From: GCA-002050365 sp038235165
GTDB taxonomy: Bacteria > Acidobacteriota > Blastocatellia > Pyrinomonadales > Pyrinomonadaceae
DNA length: 64,000 nucleotides
Assembly: GCA_038235165.1 (NCBI GenBank)
Contig: JBBSUG010000002.1
Span: 124,001 to 188,000 of the forward strand
Direction of reading: 5' to 3'
Shown: in pieces, positions 18,025-27,555 of the stretch
Position numbering within the stretch: position 1 is the stretch's first letter
Layout of the letters: every line of letters starts with the position of its first letter
Made by a program: the position numbers and the translations under genes
Notes under the pieces: model-generated
Database searches by the model: none
Seen by the model: only the letters and a program-made list of their open reading frames with translations
Told to the model about the DNA's origin: nothing

Positions 18025-19705
18025 AGAGATAAATTATGCGGTGTTCTCTATCGTCGAGATCAATCGCCTGATAAATCCAGTCAATCAGATAAAGTCCATA
18101 ACGGTCAACGAAGGAAGCGGCGTTAATCGTTCGTTCCTGCAAATTTTTGTGCGGGACGAGCGAGTTGAGAGCGGCTTCGAGCCTTCGATTGATTACCTCA
18201 TCCTTTCTCATCTGCGCGCTGTGAAATTTCGTGCGGAGATTTGAAAGATGATAGGCAATCTTGCGGCGGCGATTAGCGAGACTTACCGCCAGTGTCGGTT
18301 CAATTTGGCTTAAATTTCGATCAAGACGGTCGAGTTCCTCGTTAATGTTAAAATCAACTTCCGCGAAAACTTCGCCCATTTCAGGGTTAAGAAATTTCTC
18401 GACAATCTGCGGTGTCAAATTTTCGATTCCGGCAAATAAATCTTTCAACTGTAAATCGTATTTTTTGAGCGTTTTGGCGTGTTTCGACTCGACAATCGTA
18501 AAACTCTGCCGATGAAAAATTGGTGTCATGGGTCGCTCCAAAATGCGGTAAACTTCCGCCGACTGTGCGAAGTAAGCAATTTCTGCAGCACCGCCGAAAT
18601 AACAAACAGTCGGCAGTAAATAATCCTGAACGACCGAACGCAAAACGACGCTCGGCGAAAACCTTTGCGGTTCTTCTACCGCGATCCCGGCTAATTCTTC
18701 GAGTGTAAATTCCCTTTTGATGTCTTTCGTTTTAAATGTGCCGGCGGCACTTTTTTTCAGCGCGTGCCGCGTTCTGTCCTTTGACTGCCAAAACAACGGA
18801 AAATAATCTTCCGTTACCAGAACCTGCGCGTGATAACCCGCTTTTTCGAGTTCGGCACTTCTTTCCCGTAGTGCGGACACTATTTCATCAGACTTTTTAA
18901 TCGCTTCGACATAAATCGGGGTCGCCAGTTTTTTCAGCCTGACATCGAGCGGACACAGCATAATCAAACCATAACAGCCTAAATAATCGGTCAGCAGCCG
19001 CGCAAACGCATCGCCGTAATCCACGCCGGTTTTCCAGGTTTTTTCAACTATATTTCTAAGATCATCAGTAAATTCGGTGTGCGGCAGTTCATCGAAAAGT
19101 TCATCTATCGTCTGTTTGACAGAATCGTCGAGATTAACGTAACCGACTGGCAGATTTTCGTAACATCTCTGCGGTTCGTTTTTTATTTCGACGACATTGC
19201 CCTGCGAATTGATCACGCTGACGTTGGAAACTTCTTTAAAATCGTGATCTTCGGTGGCAATCCAAAAAACCGGCACGGCTTTGAAACCGCGCGCAGTCAA
19301 ACATTCCGTCATTTTCACGGCGGAAAGTGCTTTGTAAATTGTATAGAGCGGTCCGGTGAAAAGTCCTGCCTGCTGTCCGGAAACAACCGCCACACAATCT
19401 TCATCGCGCAGAAGTTTTATATTTGCCAGTGTTTTTTCGCTCGCGTTACAGGATTTGTTCATTTCCTCAAGCACGTCGCATAGTAAGTGGCGGTCGGCTT
19501 TGTAATTGCTTAAAATCTCGGGAATTCTTTGTGAAATTTGTGTGTGAGATTCGACAGCAAGCGGGTAATACTTTTTCAGCGAAAGCGGATTATTTTGATA
19601 TTCGATAAAAAGTTTCGACTGATTCGGAACTTCCGAAAAAGGCAAATTCTCGGTTTGTAAGGTTACATTGCCGGTCGGACACGGACAGATTATTTCTTGT
19701 TTCAC
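18023..19705 (-). CDS. bshC: Bacillithiol biosynthesis cysteine-adding enzyme BshC
   Basis: This 560-residue protein is proposed to add cysteine to GlcN-malate in the last step of bacillithiol synthesis. Family motifs are V-V-S-G-Q-Q-A-G-L-F-T-G-P-L-Y near residue 105 and V-F-W-I-A-T-E-D-H-D-F near 145, followed by a Rossmann-like core and a C-terminal coiled-coil segment. The start is a GTG at 19703-19705 because AGGAG lies 8 bases upstream; a second GTG nine bases earlier overlaps that AGGAG and cannot use it. No bshA or bshB is in the window, though the PIG-L protein at 8818-11496 belongs to the wider BshB superfamily. The stop codon lies in repeat element B. Confidence 0.93.
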   Translation of the reverse strand: MKQEIICPCPTGNVTLQTENLPFSEVPNQSKLFIEYQNNPLSLKKYYPLAVESHTQISQRIPEILSNYKADRHLLCDVLEEMNKSCNASEKTLANIKLLRDEDCVAVVSGQQAGLFTGPLYTIYKALSAVKMTECLTARGFKAVPVFWIATEDHDFKEVSNVSVINSQGNVVEIKNEPQRCYENLPVGYVNLDDSVKQTIDELFDELPHTEFTDDLRNIVEKTWKTGVDYGDAFARLLTDYLGCYGLIMLCPLDVRLKKLATPIYVEAIKKSDEIVSALRERSAELEKAGYHAQVLVTEDYFPLFWQSKDRTRHALKKSAAGTFKTKDIKREFTLEELAGIAVEEPQRFSPSVVLRSVVQDYLLPTVCYFGGAAEIAYFAQSAEVYRILERPMTPIFHRQSFTIVESKHAKTLKKYDLQLKDLFAGIENLTPQIVEKFLNPEMGEVFAEVDFNINEELDRLDRNLSQIEPTLAVSLANRRRKIAYHLSNLRTKFHSAQMRKDEVINRRLEAALNSLVPHKNLQERTINAASFVDRYGLYLIDWIYQAIDLDDREHRIIYL

Positions 19706-19713
19706 AATTATCA

Positions 19714-19734
19714 CTCCTAGCTTCTAGATTATAG
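19714..19734. repeat. Short heptamer array overlapping the bshC ribosome-binding site
   Basis: CTCCTAG, CTTCTAG and ATTATAG follow each other in 7-base steps on the plus strand. On the coding strand the last unit supplies the AGGAG Shine-Dalgarno sequence of bshC. With three units it is less certain than the other arrays. Confidence 0.5.
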
Positions 19735-19764
19735 AGTTTGCAAACGGAAGTTCAAAGCTGGAAA

Positions 19765-19801
19765 CAAAAAAAGGACGACGTTTTTCAACGCCGTCCTTTT
19801 T
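19765..19801 (-). terminator. Intrinsic terminator after the BNR-propeller gene
   Basis: On the minus strand GGACGGCG, an 8-base loop and CGTCGTCC form a stem (one G-U pair) followed by seven T residues, 45 bases after the stop codon at 19846. Confidence 0.85.
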
Positions 19802-19845
19802 GTAAACAAGGTGAAAATGTTTTTTACCTTATCCTTTTGCCCTTT

Positions 19846-22044
19846 CTAATTTCCCGACGTTAAAACTCGCGGACGGGTGATTGTTTCGGCAGCCGTCACT
19901 GCCGCCGAAACTTTACGTTCGATTTTGTAAACTCCCGAAGAATGTGTTCCGGCAAAAATCGTGTTTGGATCGCTCGGGTCAAAAATCATTGACCAAACGC
20001 GATGACTCGGCAATTTTAATTCTTTCGTATCAATTCTCTTCCAATTCATCCCGGAATCATCCGAGTAATAAATACCGCCGTCCGCTTCCAGTGCGCTGGA
20101 AGTGTAAATTTCAGTGGTGTTTTTGGGGTTAACGAGAATGCTCGTATAGTTTCCGAGCGGTAGATTGCCGCCGCGTCGAACCCAAGTTTTGCCGCCGTCC
20201 CGACTCAGGAAAAATGTCTGTGTCGTTCCGACATAAACATTGTCTGGATTGCGCGGATCGACCATAATCGAACTGACCGGCACCCCGTTTGGAATCCCGT
20301 TTGCCGTTCCGCCGACTTTTTGCCACGAACCGCCGTTATCACGGGAAACTATGACACCGGACATTTCCGTTCCGACCCAAATCGTGTTCGGCTGTCGCGG
20401 CGAAGTGTGAACTACAAAAATATTTGTGTTAAATTCTTCGCCAATTGAAACTTTTTCCCATCCTTTTGAAATATTATAACTGACGTATAAACCGTCATCG
20501 GTTCCGGCAAGAATGCCATTTTTACCGTCCTCCGTATAAGATAAAACCTTAACCTTTTTTTCCAGCACTGGAATTAATGTCGAAGTCACCGCTGTTTCCG
20601 CCGGAGTTTCAACTTTGGCGACGACCGGAGCCGCTTTTGCTTTTGTTGATCGGCGCAACGAACTTCTTCGAACAGTTCTTTTCACCGGAGCTGGTTTGGG
20701 AGCGACAATCTGTTCCCACACATTTCCGCGATCAAGCGATTTGAACATTCCCACATTTGTCGCCAGATAAAGAGAATTGGCGTTAGTCCGATCCTGAATG
20801 ACGGCAAAAGGTGAAATCCGGCTGATGTCAAGACTTTTCGATTGCTGCCAGGTTGTCCCGTTATCATTGCTGACAAAGAAAAAACCGCCGCCGGTGGTGG
20901 TGTTCTGCGTCGTCGCGTAAAGCCGGTTCGGACGTTCGATGTCGGGCGTAATCGAATAAGTGAAACGACTCGTAAAATTGTCGTTAGTTGATGACCAGTT
21001 CTTACCGCCATCATTGGAAACCATAACGCCATAGTTATTTGTGCCGATAAATATTTTATTTGGCGCGTCGGGATGAACGGCAATTGAATTTATTTCCAAA
21101 TCCCTCTGCGAAGTCATCGCCCAACTTTTGCCGCCGTTCGTCGTCATCCAAAAGCCTTCGGTTGTCGCGGCGTAAATAGTTCCCGGAATAGACGGGTTCT
21201 GCACGATGTCGCGGGTGCGGCGGGACTGGGAAGGAATTCCCTGCACCTTCGCCCATAATTCACCGTTGTTCTTAGATTCGTAAATGCCGCTGCATGCCGA
21301 AGCGACGAGATGATCCGGGTCTTTCGAGTCAATCGTGATAGCAAAAACGTCAGAGTCGTCAATCATCCCGTTTTTAATCAAACGCCAATTTTTCCCGCTG
21401 TCAACTGACTTATAAGCCCGCCACCAGGTTCCGGCAAAAATCGTGCTAGTATTGCGCGGGTCAATTGCCAATGAATCAACCGTCGGCAGCACAGTGTTAG
21501 AAATCTTATTCCAATCATCACCGGAGTCCTTGGAAACCCAAACACCTTCGGTGGTTCCGAGCATTATTGTATCCGGGTCTTTGACCGACTGAACCATCGA
21601 ATGAATTGATTCCTTTCGCAGTTCTTTTGCCTCTTTCCACGTTACGCCGCCATCAGTCGTTTTGAAGAAGCCGCCCGCTTCTTTGTGACGATGACCTGAA
21701 GCATAAATGATTTTCGAATCACGGGAATCAACAAATAATTGGTCGAGAATCAACTGCGGGCGATTAAAATTTACCAACAACCGCCAACTTTTTCCGCCGT
21801 CACCGGAAGTATGAATCTGACCGTCGAGCGTACTGATATAAAGACGATCCTTATCTCGCGGGTCAACGGCGACAACGCGAACGTCGCCGCCACTCGGTCC
21901 GACGACTTGCCAATCGTTGAATTTGGCAGATTCACCGTTTGTTTCGATTGCTGCCGAAACCAAATTGACGTTCAATGTAACGATTAATGCTGCGGCAAAT
22001 AATACATTTAGTGTGTAAACAAGTTGACGTTTAATCTTTTTCAT
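19846..22044 (-). CDS. Secreted BNR/sortilin-like beta-propeller protein
   Basis: This 732-residue exported protein has a signal peptide (about residues 1-31) and about twelve repeats of the type S-x-D-x-G-x-x-W (for example T-S-G-D-G-G-K-S-W, S-K-D-S-G-D-D-W, S-R-D-G-G-K-T-W). These are the Asp-box of sialidase, Vps10/sortilin and Ycf48-like propellers. Two propellers seem to be joined by a basic Arg/Ser/Lys/Pro-rich linker at about residues 455-500. No catalytic residues for sialidase activity are apparent, so binding or scaffolding is more likely. It is monocistronic, with its own terminator and a long upstream spacer. Confidence 0.85.
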   Translation of the reverse strand: MKKIKRQLVYTLNVLFAAALIVTLNVNLVSAAIETNGESAKFNDWQVVGPSGGDVRVVAVDPRDKDRLYISTLDGQIHTSGDGGKSWRLLVNFNRPQLILDQLFVDSRDSKIIYASGHRHKEAGGFFKTTDGGVTWKEAKELRKESIHSMVQSVKDPDTIMLGTTEGVWVSKDSGDDWNKISNTVLPTVDSLAIDPRNTSTIFAGTWWRAYKSVDSGKNWRLIKNGMIDDSDVFAITIDSKDPDHLVASACSGIYESKNNGELWAKVQGIPSQSRRTRDIVQNPSIPGTIYAATTEGFWMTTNGGKSWAMTSQRDLEINSIAVHPDAPNKIFIGTNNYGVMVSNDGGKNWSSTNDNFTSRFTYSITPDIERPNRLYATTQNTTTGGGFFFVSNDNGTTWQQSKSLDISRISPFAVIQDRTNANSLYLATNVGMFKSLDRGNVWEQIVAPKPAPVKRTVRRSSLRRSTKAKAAPVVAKVETPAETAVTSTLIPVLEKKVKVLSYTEDGKNGILAGTDDGLYVSYNISKGWEKVSIGEEFNTNIFVVHTSPRQPNTIWVGTEMSGVIVSRDNGGSWQKVGGTANGIPNGVPVSSIMVDPRNPDNVYVGTTQTFFLSRDGGKTWVRRGGNLPLGNYTSILVNPKNTTEIYTSSALEADGGIYYSDDSGMNWKRIDTKELKLPSHRVWSMIFDPSDPNTIFAGTHSSGVYKIERKVSAAVTAAETITRPRVLTSGN

Positions 22045-22185
22045 ATTTGTTGCTCTCTAGATTATCAGGTTGATAAAGTCGGACTTCCTAACAGAAAATG
22101 CCAAGAATCACTTATTCAGATGACATAAGTCAGGCAAATTGTTGCATACAAATCCCGAGTTGCTTTTTTAAGTTTGCTATTGAGT

Positions 22186-22210
22186 AAAGTTAAAGTGTTA
22201 CTTTAACTTT
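22186..22210. promoter_or_regulatory. Perfect inverted repeat, possible operator
   Basis: AAAGTTAAAGT, a GTT loop and ACTTTAACTTT form a perfect 11-base-pair inverted repeat about 140 bases upstream of the propeller gene ATG. It could be a regulator site or a leader hairpin; no neighbouring regulator identifies it. Confidence 0.35.
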
Positions 22211-22380
22211 TAGACAGACAAATATATCACGAATTCTTTTCATTTGTAAATAATTTCACACCATAATTTCAATTTAATTTTCAACTTAGAATTATTTGGA
22301 TTCTCTGTTTAATATCTGATTTGTTTAACTTCTGTCTTCAAATTTTAGCGCGGTTCATTGTCTTCTACATTTAAAAGCAT

Positions 22381-22417
22381 AAGCGGGTGAAGTATCTTCT
22401 CGATACTTCACCCGCTT
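22381..22417 (-). terminator. Perfect 16-bp hairpin after the outer-membrane protein gene
   Basis: AAGCGGGTGAAGTATC at 22381-22396 pairs perfectly with 22402-22417 across a 5-base loop, 37 bases after the stop at 22455. Only a weak T-tract (ATGCTTTTAAAT) follows on the minus strand. Confidence 0.7.
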
Positions 22418-22454
22418 AGGAAATTTTACATCTCTTCTAAAAATGTAAAGCTAA

Positions 22455-24878
22455 CTATTGTTCCGGTGTCGGAGGTTGAACGCCTGACGGGACAGTAAAC
22501 AATTGTGTTTCGATTCCGTTACCGCGATCACCGCCTCTAACAAAAGTTACACGACTCGGATCTCTCTTCAAGAATCTAATTGCGTCACGAATTGCTTTTT
22601 CACGCGTTGCAATGTCTTTAGCTGAACCGTAGTTAATGATATAACCCTGTGAACCCGGATCATTGCTCAATTGAATATAGAAGTTATCAATACGCGCTTT
22701 GATATCATCGCGCTGTAATGCTCCAAACTCATCAACTGGTGTCAGTTTTCCTGTCTGTGCAATACCCGCAACTTCTGATCTTGATTTTTCACAGTTGGCA
22801 CAAAGATCACCGCCGATATTGACAGTCGCTGTGACGTTGCCGCCAGCCATATCAGGTGTCGTTTGAACCGTGATAACAGGGGTTCCCTGACCGCTGACGA
22901 TTTCACCCTGTGAAACTGTCCAGTCATAAGTAATTCCACCAGTCTGACTTCCGCCGCTGGCATTAGCCGTAAAGGTCATCGTGCCGCCTGCTTGAGTCAC
23001 TGAAGAAGGACCTGAAACAGAAAGCGACGGACATTCGCATACGACTTTTACAGGTACACAGTCACATTTTTCAACAGTAACTGTTTCTGTTTTTGTCTGA
23101 CCGCAAACTCCGCAGCCGTCATCAACGCCAGATGTAATGGTGTATGTTCCCGGATTGACACCCGTCAAATCCCACGAAACATTAGCACCCTGACCGACAA
23201 TGCGACCGCCCGTAACCGTATAGTTATAGGTAAGAACATCGTTCTCCGGGTCAACCGCTGTAGTTGAAACGTTGGTTGTCATTTCAGAACTGCAATTGGT
23301 ACCTTCTCGCGGAACTTCATTCGGTCCGCAAGGGATGGTCACTCTCGATTGGCTGAGAGTTAAAGCAGTGACATTAGCAAACTGATTCGTGATTCGTCCT
23401 GCACCTCTCGCGTTGCGTCGTCCGACCGAAACTCCAAACATATATCCGTGCGGGTCAGTCGAAGTAACGAAACCACTCGGCACACCCGAAATCGAGTTTG
23501 AAATTGAAGTATTGTTGCCAACGACATTTACATTTCCGCCGTTAAAGTTGCTATTATCAAAGAACCCTCTGTCTTGTGAATTAAAGTGATAACGATAAGC
23601 ACCGCTCAAGCTGATGTAGCGGGTCGGGAAAACACGAACACCGGCGAGTCCTTCAACCGGACTGTTTTCAAAAGCATTCGGTGTGCGTCCGCCAACATAT
23701 TGAGTCGAACGAGCTTCCAAAATCGGTTGAAAATATCTATTGACCGGAAAATCAACCGCGACACCGGCAATCACTTCATTAGGGCGATCCAACAATGTTA
23801 AATCACCGCTTTTGATGCTGCTGTTATAGATGAAACCGATGTTACCCGAGATGTTGATATATTTACGAAGACGCGCATCAGCAAAAGCGATCACGCCGAC
23901 ATCGCCGCGTTTCGCGCCCGGGCTGGCACCGCGCTGCAGCTGATTAAATCCGCTGAACGAATCAGCGTTGTCAGCATAAAAACGATAAAAAGGAATGATA
24001 CCGACACCGACCGGGTTATTAGGACCGGTAAAGCGATATTTCGCGCCGACGGTAAAGGTATTGAATGCCGATTCACCATACTCACGGTTTAAGAAAGGAG
24101 CATCCGGCAAATAGCTCGGAGCCGTCGTAAACACTGACGGAGCAGTACCGGAAGCGACACCAGCGGCATTCGTCAAACTAACTGTTCGCAGAACGACACC
24201 CGGCAGAATACTTCCGTAAACAGAACCGATACCCGGAAACAAGTCGGCTCCGTTACCGCCGCCTGAGCGACCGGGTCCTAATGTTGCCGGAGTGCCGGTC
24301 GGAAAACCGAAAACACTGCCCGAATTAAACGGAGCCTGCAAGCCGAAAGTTCCGGCAAAAGCACCGTTATACGGGAATTGTGTAAAAGCTTGATTGCCTA
24401 ACGGGCGGAAAATCGCTCCGGGGAACTGGCTTGTTCCGCTTCCGCGCGGGGCTAAAACGATAGCCGGCGCACTTTGCTGGACTCCGTTAATACGAAGTTG
24501 CGAATTAGGCAGGTAAAACCCGGACAAGTTGCGCGGCGAATTTACTTTAAAAGCCTTATAAGCATCCGTGTTGAAGAACAACTCCAAATGGTCGCTCAAT
24601 CCAACTTGAAAGCTGACCGGAACTTCAACAATGTTGACGTTGCCCGGATCGCGGGCATAGCTGCTGTATGCCGCACTGAAAGTGAATTCACCTCTTCTCA
24701 AGGTTTGTCCGTCATAAACTGTAAAAAGACCTGTCGGACCTCCCGGTGCGCCGCCTGTTCCGATAGTCGGTGCCGTGTTCCTGTTGTCGTCCTCTGATCT
24801 TGGTGTTTGAGCTGACATTGAAATCATCAATGCCAACATTGTAAGCGCAATTATGAACGCTCTATTAGCGAGTTTCAT
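22455..24878 (-). CDS. Large outer-membrane beta-barrel protein with PKD-like and OmpA-like C-terminus
   Basis: This 807-residue exported protein has a signal peptide (about residues 1-23). A Gly/Phe/Tyr-rich barrel-like region (about 45-480) is followed by two Ig/PKD-like domains rich in paired Cys (C-G-V-C-G, C-D-C, C-E-C, C-A-N-C at about 585-700). The C-terminal 100 residues contain I-N-Y-G-S-A-K-D-I-A-T-R-E-K-A-I, which resembles the peptidoglycan-binding OmpA fold. A porin-like anchor between outer membrane and cell wall is a fair guess. A strong GGAGG precedes the ATG and a candidate promoter lies at 24940-24968, suggesting high expression. Confidence 0.75.
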   Translation of the reverse strand: MKLANRAFIIALTMLALMISMSAQTPRSEDDNRNTAPTIGTGGAPGGPTGLFTVYDGQTLRRGEFTFSAAYSSYARDPGNVNIVEVPVSFQVGLSDHLELFFNTDAYKAFKVNSPRNLSGFYLPNSQLRINGVQQSAPAIVLAPRGSGTSQFPGAIFRPLGNQAFTQFPYNGAFAGTFGLQAPFNSGSVFGFPTGTPATLGPGRSGGGNGADLFPGIGSVYGSILPGVVLRTVSLTNAAGVASGTAPSVFTTAPSYLPDAPFLNREYGESAFNTFTVGAKYRFTGPNNPVGVGIIPFYRFYADNADSFSGFNQLQRGASPGAKRGDVGVIAFADARLRKYINISGNIGFIYNSSIKSGDLTLLDRPNEVIAGVAVDFPVNRYFQPILEARSTQYVGGRTPNAFENSPVEGLAGVRVFPTRYISLSGAYRYHFNSQDRGFFDNSNFNGGNVNVVGNNTSISNSISGVPSGFVTSTDPHGYMFGVSVGRRNARGAGRITNQFANVTALTLSQSRVTIPCGPNEVPREGTNCSSEMTTNVSTTAVDPENDVLTYNYTVTGGRIVGQGANVSWDLTGVNPGTYTITSGVDDGCGVCGQTKTETVTVEKCDCVPVKVVCECPSLSVSGPSSVTQAGGTMTFTANASGGSQTGGITYDWTVSQGEIVSGQGTPVITVQTTPDMAGGNVTATVNIGGDLCANCEKSRSEVAGIAQTGKLTPVDEFGALQRDDIKARIDNFYIQLSNDPGSQGYIINYGSAKDIATREKAIRDAIRFLKRDPSRVTFVRGGDRGNGIETQLFTVPSGVQPPTPEQ

Positions 24879-25185
24879 TACATTCCTCCGCCGAAAATAT
24901 TATTAAAAAATTTGAATTTCAATTGTAGCCTTCTCAAAAGATATAACTATACTACAATCCTTTGTAAAACTACTCAATTATTGCATACACATAAAAACTT
25001 TCAAACCACAAAAAGTAAAGAAAATTTTCACGCGTAACTAATACAATTTTGTTTATAGGTTGCTAATTTATATGTAAGACTTGCTTAAAAGTCAATGTTA
25101 TTTTACTGACTTAACCGCAACCTCGTAAAACCTTACTGCATATTTAACATAAAAGCAAGCATTTCTAATAAATTAAGTAAATTTA
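24879..25185. other. 307-base AT-rich intergenic region
   Basis: It holds the promoter region of the outer-membrane protein gene on the minus strand (candidate at 24940-24968) and the 3' flank of gdhA. Near gdhA a weak TAATAAATT / AATTTATTA inverted repeat is visible. No gene was found. Confidence 0.45.
24940..24968 (-). promoter_or_regulatory. Candidate promoter of the outer-membrane protein gene
   Basis: On the minus strand TTTACA (24963-24968) and TATATC (24940-24945) are 17 bases apart, about 60 bases upstream of the ATG at 24878. Confidence 0.4.
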
Positions 25186-26475
25186 TTATGCGTAGATTCC
25201 CCGCATCTTGGTATCGAAAGCCACGCGGTCAATCGCCAGCATGTAAGCAGCGGTGCGCGAATCAACATTATGAAGTTCCGCCAGATTGCTTAATTCGACG
25301 AAACTTGCCACCATTTTTTCTTCCAAACGCTGATTAACTTCATCTTCGCGCCAGAAATATCCCATTCTGTCCTGCACCCATTCAAAATAGGAAACGGTCA
25401 CGCCGCCGGCGTTGCACAAAATATCGGGAATCACGAAAATTCCCTTGTCGTGCAAAATTTTATCCGCTTTCGGGGTCGTCGGACCATTGGCACCTTCCGC
25501 CAAAATCTTGCATTTGATCCGGTCGGCATTTTCCGACGTAATTTGGTTTTCCGTTGCACACGGCGCGAGAACATCACATTCGAGTTCTAAAATCTCGGCG
25601 TTGCTGATGTAATCAGCTTCTTTATAGCCTTCGAGCGTTTTGGTGTATTGCAGATAATTCAAAACTTCCGGGATGTCGAGTCCGTTCGCGTTGTGCAGAC
25701 CGCCGTACATATCGGAAATTCCAGTTACTTTGTAGCCCTGTTCGTGCATTAAATTCGCGCCGATACCGCCAACGTTGCCCGAACCCTGCACGACGACCGA
25801 AGTTTGCTCCGGCGTTTGATTGATTCGTTTGATCGCTTCGTTGACTGTAAACAACACGCCGCGTCCGGTCGCTTCGCGTCTGCCGAGCGAACCGCCGAGG
25901 GCAACCGGTTTACCGGTAACGATTGCCGTCACCGTGTGCCGCGCGTGCATCGAATAGGTGTCCATAATCCACGCCATCGTCTGTTCGTTGGTGTTCATAT
26001 CCGGCGCGGGAACATCCTTGTCGGGACCGATAAAATCAAGCAGTTCAGAGGTATAACGCCGCGTCAGCCGTTCGAGTTCGCCCTGCGACATTTGCAGCGG
26101 ATCACAAATGATCCCGCCTTTCGCGCCGCCGAACGGGACGTTGACGACCGCGCATTTCCAGGTCATCCACGCCGAAAGCGCTTTCACCTCATCCAAGGAA
26201 ACGTCGGGCGCGTAACGAATGCCGCCTTTTGCCGGACCGCGAGCAAAGTTGTGCTGTACGCGAAAACCTTCAAACACCTGAATATGTCCCGAATCGAGTC
26301 TGACCGGAATATAAACTTTCAGTTCCCGGCTCGGCACACGCAAAACCGCGTATAGATCAGCATCTAAGCCCAGCAGTTGGGCGGCGCGGTCAAAGCGTTC
26401 GCTCATCGCTTCAAACGGATTTTTTTCGTCGGTCGCCTTGAACCGTCGCATCTCATCAGCCATCGGATTAGCCAT
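25186..26475 (-). CDS. gdhA: Glu/Leu-type amino acid dehydrogenase (glutamate dehydrogenase)
   Basis: This 429-residue NAD(P)-dependent enzyme catalyses reductive amination of 2-oxoglutarate or the reverse. The substrate domain shows G-P-A-K-G-G-I-R-Y near residue 79, G-G-A-K-G-G-I-I near 115 and P-A-P-D-M-N-T near 156. The Rossmann domain shows V-Q-G-S-G-N-V-G near 229. The length fits hexameric bacterial GDH. It lies 28 bases downstream of larE on the same strand. Coenzyme preference is not decided from motifs alone. Confidence 0.94.
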   Translation of the reverse strand: MANPMADEMRRFKATDEKNPFEAMSERFDRAAQLLGLDADLYAVLRVPSRELKVYIPVRLDSGHIQVFEGFRVQHNFARGPAKGGIRYAPDVSLDEVKALSAWMTWKCAVVNVPFGGAKGGIICDPLQMSQGELERLTRRYTSELLDFIGPDKDVPAPDMNTNEQTMAWIMDTYSMHARHTVTAIVTGKPVALGGSLGRREATGRGVLFTVNEAIKRINQTPEQTSVVVQGSGNVGGIGANLMHEQGYKVTGISDMYGGLHNANGLDIPEVLNYLQYTKTLEGYKEADYISNAEILELECDVLAPCATENQITSENADRIKCKILAEGANGPTTPKADKILHDKGIFVIPDILCNAGGVTVSYFEWVQDRMGYFWREDEVNQRLEEKMVASFVELSNLAELHNVDSRTAAYMLAIDRVAFDTKMRGIYA

Positions 26476-26503
26476 TTGTTAAAATTCTCTCCAATATTTA
26501 TTT

Positions 26504-27358
26504 TTAAAAGTTATTTGTTAAAACTTCATTCATCGCGCCGCTGCGGAAGCCCTGCAAATCGAGCGTGACATATTTAAAACCGAGTTTGCGAAATTTTTCA
26601 GCCAGTTTTTCGGTCACTTCGACGTTCAGAACTTTTTCCATTTCAACGGGGGCGATTTCCAGCCGAACGATTTCTTCGTGAACGCGGACGCGAAATTCCC
26701 GTAATCCCAGCTTACGCAAAAACTCTTCACCGCGTTCGATCTTTGAAAGTCTTTCAATAGTTACCGGAACTCCGTAGGCGATGCGCGACGACAGACACGG
26801 ACTCGCCGGTTTGTCCCACGTCGAAAGATGGTGCTGTTTGCTCAACTGACGAATTTCGTTTTTGCTTAAACCGACTTCGACCAGCGGACTTCGCACACTT
26901 TTTTCGCTCGCCGCCGTTCTGCCCGGACGATAATCGCCGACATCATCGGTGTTCGCCCCGTCCAGCACGATTCCTAAATTTTCTTTTTCCGCCAACACAG
27001 CGAGTTTACCGTATAATTCGGTTTTGCAGTGATAACAGCGGTTGGTCGGGTTCGCCGAATAATCGGGGTTGGCGAGTTCGTCCGTATCAATTGTTCGGTA
27101 ATTGAACTTGAACTGCGCCGCGATTTTATCGGCTTCTTCGCGCTGCCGAATTGAAACGCTCGGCGAAATACCGATGATACAATCAGCATTGCCGCCGAGT
27201 TCCTGCGTGGCGATTAACGCCAGATACGAACTGTCCACGCCGCCCGAAAAGGCAACCAACACTGATTGCATTTCGCGCATCATACGGCGTAAGTTCTGTT
27301 CTTTTTCAGCGGTGGTGTGAGTAACTGCCGGCGCTTCGTTTTTTTGTGACTTTGCCAT
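26504..27358 (-). CDS. larE: ATP-dependent sacrificial sulfur transferase LarE
   Basis: This 284-residue PP-loop protein has SGGVDS at residues 39-44 and R-C-Y-H-C-K near 108. The motif S-P-C-L-S-S-R near residue 188 holds the Cys that in Lactiplantibacillus LarE gives up its sulfur to build the nickel-pincer nucleotide cofactor of lactate racemase. No larA, larB or larC is nearby, so its partners must lie elsewhere or the protein serves another sulfur transfer. It is read just ahead of gdhA. The first 20 residues are a poorly conserved extension. Confidence 0.9.
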   Translation of the reverse strand: MAKSQKNEAPAVTHTTAEKEQNLRRMMREMQSVLVAFSGGVDSSYLALIATQELGGNADCIIGISPSVSIRQREEADKIAAQFKFNYRTIDTDELANPDYSANPTNRCYHCKTELYGKLAVLAEKENLGIVLDGANTDDVGDYRPGRTAASEKSVRSPLVEVGLSKNEIRQLSKQHHLSTWDKPASPCLSSRIAYGVPVTIERLSKIERGEEFLRKLGLREFRVRVHEEIVRLEIAPVEMEKVLNVEVTEKLAEKFRKLGFKYVTLDLQGFRSGAMNEVLTNNF

Positions 27359-27555
27359 TATTTTAATTAAATCTATTTATTGGCAAATGCTTTTTTTACA
27401 AGCAAATGTCGAAAGTAAAAATCTTAACTTAGAGAAACATCTTAACGCAACTGCTTTGAGTTAGAAATTTTCTCTTGCCGGCGTAAAAATTAATGGATGA
27501 TTTTTCGGTCTGGTGTTAAAATTTTTACAATATTCCTTTTTCAAAAATTATCGAA

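Larger units (their letters stand above)
22045..22454. other. 410-base intergenic region
   Basis: This AT-rich spacer is upstream of the propeller gene and downstream of the outer-membrane protein gene (both minus strand). It holds a perfect 11-bp hairpin at 22186-22210 and a terminator-like hairpin at 22381-22417, both listed separately. No gene was found. Confidence 0.5.
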
